Positions 30,818-38,277 of a DNA stretch of 64,000 bases are shown in pieces. How positions within the stretch are numbered: the stretch's first letter is position 1; each line of letters starts with the position of its first letter. Origin of the DNA: Curvibacter sp. (GTDB lineage: Bacteria; Pseudomonadota; Gammaproteobacteria; Burkholderiales; Burkholderiaceae_C). A program made the translations under genes and the position numbers. Location: assembly GCA_020621965.1 (NCBI GenBank), contig JAHRYV010000011.1, forward strand, positions 1-64,000. The letters are read 5' to 3'. The notes beneath the pieces are model-generated. The model saw only the letters and a list, made by a program, of their open reading frames with translations, ran no database searches and was not told where the DNA came from.

Positions 30818-31348
30818 CTAGTCCGGGCGAACCTCATACACACGGCAACCGTAACGCGTCCTTCGAAGATCTGCGTACACCGCCTTCCCGTACTCGCGGA
30901 CGGTAGCATAAGGCGGGGGGCGTAGCTCAACGATTTGGAGGTCGGACTGCTTTCCAAACAAGCACAGAAAAGCGCGGGAGTTGGCCTCCGACATCGAGAA
31001 CGCAACGAGCTTGTCGAAGTCTCCGGTTAGAGCTGGAACATTGCTCCGAATCCACTTCACCTCGATGGCGAACAGCAACTCACGCTTCTTGGCGCGGAAG
31101 TCGAGACGCTTTTTGTCGCCTGTAACCGGCTGAGGAATGCCGGGACATTCGTACTCGCACTGAACTTGGAACCCGCGCGATCTGAGAATTCGCAGAATTG
31201 GCTCGTACAACAAGTACTCGCTGAAGGCAGCGCCCATGCCACAAGCGGACAAGTAGCTAACGTAGGCACTCAGCCCCCGCTTGACTCGGAAGAAGACTTC
31301 AGCGGTGGGTGTCAGTTTCTTCTTGGGACTCTTCACACTGTCGGCCAC
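30818..31348 (-). CDS. PD-(D/E)XK nuclease-like protein (cassette ORF)
   Basis: RLDFRAKKRELLFAIEVKWIRSN matches a D-x(n)-ExK core; GTG start. Confidence 0.55.
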   Translation of the reverse strand: MADSVKSPKKKLTPTAEVFFRVKRGLSAYVSYLSACGMGAAFSEYLLYEPILRILRSRGFQVQCEYECPGIPQPVTGDKKRLDFRAKKRELLFAIEVKWIRSNVPALTGDFDKLVAFSMSEANSRAFLCLFGKQSDLQIVELRPPPYATVREYGKAVYADLRRTRYGCRVYEVRPD

Positions 31349-31485
31349 CTGTAATGCCTAGCTTGATATAGATCGCAAAAAGTGCGGAATAACATGGGCG
31401 CATGTTCATCCTGGCGCCTCCCTTGTCGCAAGCAAAGTGCTTGGTCTGTTTGAAGAATTCGCGCCAATATAGCGTAGATCCGGGC

Positions 31486-31492
31486 GCATAAC
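31486..31492 (-). other. Upstream GTTATGC core site marking the 5' end of the cassette array
   Basis: Minus-strand GTTATGC identical to R' of attC_B/attC_C; lies in a hairpin-rich 31486-31622 interval. Confidence 0.35.
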
Positions 31493-31691
31493 AAACCGCA
31501 AAACCCCGCAGGAACGGCATTTCGTCTGGCGGGAGCCGACTTCAGCCCCGCCGCAAAACAGCCCCCGAAACTTCTGCGCCGCACCCGCCTGTGTGCACCG
31601 GGGCTACCCGAAGCACATTAGCCAGCGGGCTTGTGCGCCATACTCGCCACTGACTCCCTGCGTCCGGGCGCAGCAGCAACAAGGAACGAAA

Positions 31692-32300
31692 GTGCAATCT
31701 GCCAGTGACCAGTGGTTCGACGAGGCGTACTACCAGCGCTACTACTTCGACAAGAAGACCAGCGGGGTCGACCGCGGGCATGTGGAGCGGCTGGGTGCTT
31801 TCGTGTGCAGCTACCTCAAGTACCTGCGTGTGCCCGTGCGGCGGGTGCTGGATGTGGGCTGCGGCATCGGCCTGTGGCGCGACATCATCGCCCGGCACTT
31901 TCCCGATGCCGCGTTCCACGGCGTGGAGTACAGCGACTACCTCTGCGCGCGTTACGGCTGGGAGCGCGGGTCGGTGGTGGACTACCGCAGTGCCGAGCCC
32001 TTCGACCTGGTGATCTGCCAGGGCGTGCTGCCCTATCTGAGCCCGGCCGATCTGAAGCTGGCGCTGCACAACCTGGGCACGCTGAGCCGGGGCGCCTTGT
32101 ATGTGGAAGCCGTGGCGCGCGAGGACTACGAGCGTGGCACCATCGACGAGGCGCTAAGCGACCCGCGCCTGTTCCGGCACCGCGCCGAGCTGTACCGGCG
32201 CGGCCTGGCGCAAGGATTCACGGAGTTGGGTGGCGGCGTCTGGCTGAGCCGCCAGGCCGAGGTGCCGCTGTTCGAACTCGAGTGCGCGGGCGGGCGCTGA
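31692..32300 (+). CDS. SAM-dependent class I methyltransferase
   Basis: VRRVLDVGCGIGLWRDIIARHFPDA motif I; GTG start. Confidence 0.82.
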   Translation: MQSASDQWFDEAYYQRYYFDKKTSGVDRGHVERLGAFVCSYLKYLRVPVRRVLDVGCGIGLWRDIIARHFPDAAFHGVEYSDYLCARYGWERGSVVDYRSAEPFDLVICQGVLPYLSPADLKLALHNLGTLSRGALYVEAVAREDYERGTIDEALSDPRLFRHRAELYRRGLAQGFTELGGGVWLSRQAEVPLFELECAGGR

Positions 32301-32328
32301 GCACTCCCCCCATCGCCATCGGCAGGGG

Positions 32329-32604
32329 TCATTCCCCGCCGCCGAACAGGTCGCGCCACTTTTGCGCCGCATCCGCAGATCCCTCGCCTTTGCCCATCGG
32401 TGTCCCTCTCGGATACTCCTCCGCAATCCGGTCTTCCCAATAGGTCGTGGGGTTGGGCGCGCTGCAAAGCCGGCGAAAGACCTCCTGCGGCACCTGCTTG
32501 TAGGCCAGGATGGTCTTGCTGTCCCAATGCAGGTCCAGCTGCTGGCTCGCAGTGTCGTAGTCCGCGCGCCGGATGCGTCCGATCGTGAAAGCCTTGCTCT
32601 GCAT
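32329..32604 (-). CDS. KTSC-domain-like small protein
   Basis: YDTASQQLDLHWDSKTILAYKQVPQEVFRRLCSAPNPTTYWEDRIAEEYP resembles the KTSC pattern. Confidence 0.55.
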   Translation of the reverse strand: MQSKAFTIGRIRRADYDTASQQLDLHWDSKTILAYKQVPQEVFRRLCSAPNPTTYWEDRIAEEYPRGTPMGKGEGSADAAQKWRDLFGGGE

Positions 32605-32625
32605 GGCTCGGTCCTCGTTATGCCA

Positions 32626-33168
32626 TCAGCCCGCCGGCGGATGACCCGTCGCCAGCACACAGCGCGCGATCTGCTCCAGGGCCTCGGCGGCCGTCGCTAC
32701 CTGCACCACGCCCTCGACCCGGGCCGCGCCTTCCAGGCCGATTACCCGCTTGCCGAACTGGCGGCCCAGGGCGACCTCGCTCAGGGTGCCGAAGTTGTCG
32801 CCGATGGCCACCAGGCACAGGGCGGCGCGCGCGATCACCGCGTTGCGTGCCTCGCCGATGCCGGTGGCCAGCACCACGGTGGCGTAGGGGTTGGCGCTGG
32901 TCGGGTCGTCGTCGGGCAGCACGCCGATGGCGGTGCCGCCGGCCTCGGCCGCGCCCTTGCAGGCCGCTTCCATCACGCCGCCACGGCCGCCGCAGATCAG
33001 GCTCAGGCCCATCTCGGCAATGCCGCGGCCGACGGCCTGCGCGGCCGCGTACTGCGCCGCAGTTGCATGCCGCGGGCCGATGACGCCCACGGGCACGCGC
33101 AGCGGCGCCGCGCGCTGGCGGCGGGTCACTTCGGCGATCAGCTCTGGAAGAGGTCGGGTATCGTGCAT
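32626..33168 (-). CDS. SLOG/LOG-like (TIGR00725-type) Rossmann protein
   Basis: VGVIGPRHAT, SLICGGRGGVMEAACKGAAEAGG, GTLSEVALG motifs. Confidence 0.8.
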   Translation of the reverse strand: MHDTRPLPELIAEVTRRQRAAPLRVPVGVIGPRHATAAQYAAAQAVGRGIAEMGLSLICGGRGGVMEAACKGAAEAGGTAIGVLPDDDPTSANPYATVVLATGIGEARNAVIARAALCLVAIGDNFGTLSEVALGRQFGKRVIGLEGAARVEGVVQVATAAEALEQIARCVLATGHPPAG

Positions 33169-33178
33169 GGTGGCGGGC

Positions 33179-33997
33179 TCACAGGTGTTTCTCGTGCCGG
33201 CTGCCGAACCAGGCGCCGGCGGTCATGATGGACGAACAGGCGGCGGTGATCAAGAGCGCCAGCGCCGCCGCCGCGGGAAAGTCGGAGCCGGTCTCGGAGA
33301 TCAGGCTGTAGAGCTGCAAGGGCAGGATCTCGAGCCGGGTGCCCACCAGGGCTAGCGCCGTGCCGTAGGCGCCGAAGACCACGGCGGCGATCAGGCACAG
33401 GCTGCTGGCGATGGGGGCGGCCAGCTGCGGCAGCATGATCTGGCGAAAGGCCTGCGCCGGCGTGGCGCCGAGCGACTGCGCCACTTCCAGCTGCGCGCGG
33501 TCGAAGTTGACGAACACCGGCAGCACGCCCATCACCACGCGCGGGATCAGGTAATACGACGACGCGAAGGCCAGCCCGACCGGAGTGAACAGCGCCTTGC
33601 CGAGAATGGCGCTGTCGGTGCCCAGCAGCGCCAGCAGTTGCGTCACCAGGCCGGCGCGGCCATAGGTGAGGATGAAGCCGTAGGCGACGATCAGGCCGGA
33701 GAAGGTCAGCGGCAGCGCAATGACGAAGGCCAGCAGCGTGCGTCGCCGCTCCTCCATGCGGGCCAGGTGCAGGGCCACGGCCACCCCCACCACCAGCGAC
33801 AGGGTGGAGGCCGCCAGCGTCAGCACCGTGCTGCCCAGCAGCGAGGGCCAGAAGGTGGGCATGGCGATGACACGCGCAAACGCCCCCAGCCCGTCGCTGA
33901 CCGCGTCGACGATCACCGCGATCAGCGGCAGGCCGAAGAACAGCGCCAGCAGCAGCACGGCCGGTGCTACCAGCAGGGTGAAGATCCGGGGCGGCAT
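33179..33997 (-). CDS. ABC transporter permease
   Basis: BPD-type inner-membrane permease; in operon with SBP, ATPase and second permease. Confidence 0.9.
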   Translation of the reverse strand: MPPRIFTLLVAPAVLLLALFFGLPLIAVIVDAVSDGLGAFARVIAMPTFWPSLLGSTVLTLAASTLSLVVGVAVALHLARMEERRRTLLAFVIALPLTFSGLIVAYGFILTYGRAGLVTQLLALLGTDSAILGKALFTPVGLAFASSYYLIPRVVMGVLPVFVNFDRAQLEVAQSLGATPAQAFRQIMLPQLAAPIASSLCLIAAVVFGAYGTALALVGTRLEILPLQLYSLISETGSDFPAAAALALLITAACSSIMTAGAWFGSRHEKHL

Positions 33998-34021
33998 GGT
34001 CGTCGTCGGTGGCCCGGCGCT

Positions 34022-35101
34022 TCAGCGCACGCCAGTGGCGGTGACGTAGCCGGCGTCGATCTCGGCCTTCTTCGCCGCCGCGGCGCGCACGTCCAGCGGC
34101 CGCACCTGCGGTGCCTGCGGCAGCTTGTCCACCACGCTGGCCGGCAGCTGGATGCCCGGCACGCTCGGGCGCACAAAACCTTCGGCGAAGATGCCCTGGC
34201 CGTAATCGCTCATGATGAAGTTCAGCCACAGCTTGCCGGCGCTCGGGTTGGGGCTGTTCTTGACCAGGCTGATGCCGTAGGGCGCGGCGGCCGAGGCTTC
34301 CTTCGGGATCACCACCGCCACCGCGTCGCCCAGGCCGTCGGTGTACTTGGCCTTCAGGCCATCGTTCTCGTACGAGATCCAGATCGGGATCTCGCCCTTG
34401 ACGAACTGCGCATAGGGGGTGGTGCCCAGCACGCGCAGCACGCTGCCGGCCTTGTGCAGCTTGCCGAGGTAGTCGAGCCCGGGCCTGATGTTGTTCATGT
34501 CGCCGCCGGCGGCGAAGTTGGCGGCAAAACTCATCACCTGGCCCACGCCGGTGGAGCGCGGGTCCAGATAGACGACGGTGTTCTTGTACTCGGGCTTGAG
34601 CAGGTCGGCCCAGGAACGCGGCACGTTTTTCACCAGCTTGGTGTTGACGATGAAGGCGATGGTCAGCGAGTGGATGGTGAACCAGCGTCCCTCCGGGTCC
34701 TTGAAGACGCCGGGGAGCTTGTCGAAGTTGACCGGCTTGAACGGCGCCACCACGTCCTTGTTGACGGCATCGACGGCCGAGGCCGCGAAGTAGTAGGCGG
34801 TGTCGGCCTGCGGGCGGTTGCGCGCCTTGTCCAGCGCCACCACGGTGGCGGCCGAGCCCAGGTCGTTGTAGACGATTTCCACCTCGGGGTAACGGTTCTT
34901 GAAGGCCTTGAATTGCGCCGCCCAGTTGGCCCAGGTCGGCCCGGTGTCGAAGCTGACCACCATGCCCTCCTTGCGGGCGGCTTCGTAGAGTGTCTTCTCG
35001 CCCGCATAGAGCTCGGGCGAGTTGGTCACGTTCTGGGCCAGCGTCAGCGCCGAGACCATCGAGACGGCGGCGGCGCACAGAAACCTCTTCAGCTTGTTCA
35101 T
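34022..35101 (-). CDS. ABC transporter extracellular solute-binding protein
   Basis: Signal peptide (MNKLKRFLCAAAVSMVSALTLAQ) and periplasmic SBP sequence. Confidence 0.9.
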   Translation of the reverse strand: MNKLKRFLCAAAVSMVSALTLAQNVTNSPELYAGEKTLYEAARKEGMVVSFDTGPTWANWAAQFKAFKNRYPEVEIVYNDLGSAATVVALDKARNRPQADTAYYFAASAVDAVNKDVVAPFKPVNFDKLPGVFKDPEGRWFTIHSLTIAFIVNTKLVKNVPRSWADLLKPEYKNTVVYLDPRSTGVGQVMSFAANFAAGGDMNNIRPGLDYLGKLHKAGSVLRVLGTTPYAQFVKGEIPIWISYENDGLKAKYTDGLGDAVAVVIPKEASAAAPYGISLVKNSPNPSAGKLWLNFIMSDYGQGIFAEGFVRPSVPGIQLPASVVDKLPQAPQVRPLDVRAAAAKKAEIDAGYVTATGVR

Positions 35102-35114
35102 GCAATGCTCCTGG

Positions 35115-36152
35115 TCACGGGTTGGGGAGGAACTGGATCGCCTCGACGGGTACCCGTACCCGTGTCAGCGCCGCGCGCGAGGTGGTCTCCAGCTTGAGCA
35201 CCGCCTCGCCGATGGTCATGTCGAGCTGCCGCGTGGCGCCGAAGAAGCGATCCTTCAGCACGCGCACCTCGAACAGGTTGGTGCCGCTCTCGCCGGCGGC
35301 GGCCGGCTCCAGCCGCTCGGGCCGGATCAGCACCTTGATCGCCGCACCGTCCCGCAAGCCGTGGGGCAGCGTCCGCAACCGGCCGAAGGGAACGTCGACC
35401 TGCTCGGGGCCGCTGGCGGTAGCGGCCAGCACGTTGGCGCGGCCCACGAAGCCGGCCACGAAGCCGTCGGCCGGGCGGTCGTAGATGGCGGCCGGCGTGT
35501 CGTATTGAACCAGGCGCCCGTCTTTCAGCACCGCAATGCGGTCGGCCAGCGACAGCGCCTCGTCCTGGTCGTGCGTGATCAGCAGCGCCGCGATGTTGTG
35601 CATCTTCTGGATGCGGCGCACCTCGTCGCGCATGACCACGCGCGTGGCCGCGTCCAGCGCCGACAGCGGTTCGTCCAGCAGCAGGGCGCGCGGCTCGAAG
35701 GCCAGCGCCCGCGCCAGCGCCACCCGCTGCTGCTGACCGCCGGAGAGCTGGGCCGGCAGCCGTTCGGCCGTGCCGGTGAGGCCGACCATCTCCAGCATCT
35801 CCTCGGCCTTGCGCCGGCGCTGTTCGGGGGGCACGCCGCGCACCCGCAGCGGGTAGGCGATGTTCTCCCAGACCCGCATGTGCGGGAACAGCGCGTAGGA
35901 CTGGAAGACGATGCCGCAGCCGCGCGAGGCCACGCTGGCATGGGTCAGGTCCTGGCCGCCCAGGCGCACGATGCCCGCGTCGGGGCGGAAGAAGCCGGCG
36001 ATCAGCTTCAGCAGCGTGGTCTTGCCGCAGCCCGAGGGACCGATGCAGACCACCAGCTCGCCTTGCTGGATCTGCATCGACAGGTCGAAGATGCCGGCCT
36101 TGCCGCCCGGGTAGCGGAAGGTCACCTGATCCAGTTCGACGGCGCTGCTCAT
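35115..36152 (-). CDS. ABC transporter ATP-binding protein (PotA/FbpC-like)
   Basis: Walker A GPSGCGKTTLL, signature LSGGQQQRVALARAL, Walker B LLLDEPLSALD; 4 nt overlap with upstream permease. Confidence 0.95.
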   Translation of the reverse strand: MSSAVELDQVTFRYPGGKAGIFDLSMQIQQGELVVCIGPSGCGKTTLLKLIAGFFRPDAGIVRLGGQDLTHASVASRGCGIVFQSYALFPHMRVWENIAYPLRVRGVPPEQRRRKAEEMLEMVGLTGTAERLPAQLSGGQQQRVALARALAFEPRALLLDEPLSALDAATRVVMRDEVRRIQKMHNIAALLITHDQDEALSLADRIAVLKDGRLVQYDTPAAIYDRPADGFVAGFVGRANVLAATASGPEQVDVPFGRLRTLPHGLRDGAAIKVLIRPERLEPAAAGESGTNLFEVRVLKDRFFGATRQLDMTIGEAVLKLETTSRAALTRVRVPVEAIQFLPNP

Positions 36153-36940
36153 CGGCCCCCCGTCGAGAACCGGGTCGCGCGCTGGGTCGACAAGGCCCCG
36201 CCCACCGAGGCCGTCAGGGCCAGCACCAGCAGGATGACGGTGGCGGCGCAGGCGAAACCGGTGGCGCCGTAGAAGGCCTGCAACAGCACCACCGGGTAGG
36301 TGCGGTTGAGGAAACCGGCGACCAGGTTGGAGAACTGGAACTCGCCGATCGACAGCGCCGCCACCACGATCAGACCGGAGAGGATGGAGTGGCGCAGCGA
36401 GGGCAGCACGATGTGGAAGAAGCGCTGCCACCCGGAACTGCCGAGCGACTCGGCGGCCTCCTCCAGCACATGCAGGCCGAGGCGCTGCATATCGGAGATC
36501 ACCGCCTGCAGAAAATACGGCAGGCCGAGCACGATGTGGCCCGCGGCCAGCAGCCAGACGCTGCCCAGCCAGGGCAGGGTGTCCGACGAGAACACGAGGA
36601 TGAAACCGAAGGCCAGCACCAGCGGCGGCAGTGCCACCGGCAGCTGGTACAAGGCACTGACCAGCGCGCGCATGCGTGGATCACGCGCGCGGAACACCGC
36701 GTAGGCCAGCGGCAGGCCGATGGCCAGACAGACGGCGCAGGTCACGCCGCCGACCAGCAGGCTGGAGAGGAAGGCACGGCGGAAGCTGGGGTCGCTCGCC
36801 ACCTCCAGATACCAGCGGCCGGTGAAACCAGTCGGCAGGATGGTGTTGAGCCAGAGGTCGCCGAAGGAGCCGATGAAGAGCAGGGCGATCGGCGTCACCA
36901 GATACGCAAGATAAAACCCTGTGACAACGCGAGGCAGCAT
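36149..36940 (-). CDS. ABC transporter permease
   Basis: BPD-type permease; start proposed at MLPRVVTGFYLAYL (ORF open to 36979). Confidence 0.88.
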   Translation of the reverse strand: MLPRVVTGFYLAYLVTPIALLFIGSFGDLWLNTILPTGFTGRWYLEVASDPSFRRAFLSSLLVGGVTCAVCLAIGLPLAYAVFRARDPRMRALVSALYQLPVALPPLVLAFGFILVFSSDTLPWLGSVWLLAAGHIVLGLPYFLQAVISDMQRLGLHVLEEAAESLGSSGWQRFFHIVLPSLRHSILSGLIVVAALSIGEFQFSNLVAGFLNRTYPVVLLQAFYGATGFACAATVILLVLALTASVGGALSTQRATRFSTGGR

Positions 36941-37076
36941 GGTCGAGGCCCTGTTCGGCGCGCGTCGGTGCTGCTTCAACGAAGCGTTCTTGCGCCAGTG
37001 GGCAAATCCTACCCCTTTGGTTCGGGGCCAGCAAGCGCGGCCACCGGGGCGGTCCGGTTCGGCCTACGATGCCGGC

Positions 37077-38276
37077 ATGCAGCGGCCCCTCATCCTGTTC
37101 GGCGCCTTCGACCGCCACAACTTCGGCGATCTGCTGTTGCCACACATTGCCGCCGCGCTGCTGCCCGGGCGCGCGCTGATCCACGCCGGGCTGGCCGCGC
37201 GTGACCTGCGGGCCTATGGCGGTCATGCCGTGCGCGCCCTCGCCGAGGTGCGCGCCACGCTGGGTGACAAACCGGCGGACCTGTTGCACGTGGGCGGCGA
37301 GGTGCTGACCACCACCGCCTGGCAGGCGGCGGTGATGTTGTTGCCGCCCCAGGAGGCGCCGGCGACCATCGCTTACCTGCAGGACCGGCCGGGCGAACGC
37401 GCGGCCTGGGTGCAGCGCATGTTGGGCACGGCCGCGCAGGCGCCCTACCTGGTGGAGCGCGGCCGCTGGCCGGCGCTGCGCCGTGTGCTGTATGGCAGCG
37501 TGGGCGGCGTGGCCCTGCACAGTTGTGAGACCACGCTGCGTGACGAAGTGCTGGCCCAGCTGCGCGCGGCCGATGCCGTCCGCGTGCGTGACAAGGTCAC
37601 ACAAGCGTACTTGCAGAGCGCGGGCCTGGCGGCGCCGCTGTTGCCCGATGCCGCCGTTATGGTGGCCGAGCTGTTCGGTGAGCGACTGCGGCAGCACGTC
37701 GCGCAGGGCGAGGTGGCCGGCCTGCGGCAGCGTTTTCCACAGGGCTATCTGGCGGTGCAGTTCAGCGCCGAGTTCGCGGACGATGCCACGCTCACCCAAC
37801 TCGCGCAGCAGCTGGCCCAGGTGACGCGCGAGACGGGGCTGGGCCTGGTGCTGTTTCGCGCCGGCGCCGCGCCCTGGCACGACACGCTGCTCACGCTGCA
37901 GCGGCTGGCGGCGCAGCTCGACGCTGGGAGCGTGCAGGTGTTCCAGTCGCTGCACCTGTGGGACATCTGCGCCTTGATCGCCGCCAGCCGCGGTTATTGC
38001 GGCAGCAGCCTGCACGGCCGCATCGTGGCCATGGCCTGCGCCCTGCCGCGCCTGAGCCTGCGCTCACCCGTCGCGAGCGCACAGCAGGGCAAGACCGCGG
38101 CCTTTGCTGCCAGCTGGGAAGAGGCCGAGGTGCCCGCCACCGTGGCGGTGGCCGAGCTGGCGCCGGCCCTGCAGCGCGCCCTGGCGCTGCCGCGCGAGCG
38201 GCTGCAGCGCACGGCGCAAACCCTGGCCAGCGAGTACCGGCGCGGTTTTGCCGCGCTGTGCACGCCGCTGGCTTGA
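37077..38276 (+). CDS. Polysaccharide pyruvyl transferase family protein
   Basis: LFGAFDRHNFGDLLLPHI; CGSSLHGRIVAMACALP motif typical of PS_pyruv_trans. Confidence 0.85.
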   Translation: MQRPLILFGAFDRHNFGDLLLPHIAAALLPGRALIHAGLAARDLRAYGGHAVRALAEVRATLGDKPADLLHVGGEVLTTTAWQAAVMLLPPQEAPATIAYLQDRPGERAAWVQRMLGTAAQAPYLVERGRWPALRRVLYGSVGGVALHSCETTLRDEVLAQLRAADAVRVRDKVTQAYLQSAGLAAPLLPDAAVMVAELFGERLRQHVAQGEVAGLRQRFPQGYLAVQFSAEFADDATLTQLAQQLAQVTRETGLGLVLFRAGAAPWHDTLLTLQRLAAQLDAGSVQVFQSLHLWDICALIAASRGYCGSSLHGRIVAMACALPRLSLRSPVASAQQGKTAAFAASWEEAEVPATVAVAELAPALQRALALPRERLQRTAQTLASEYRRGFAALCTPLA

Positions 38277-38277
38277 A

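Noticed and set aside
31299-31584. Small ORFs 31299-31520 and 31333-31584 (minus) as extra cassette genes
   Set aside because: They cross the GTTATGC core and leader hairpins, overlap each other and have no recognisable domain; not supportable as genes.
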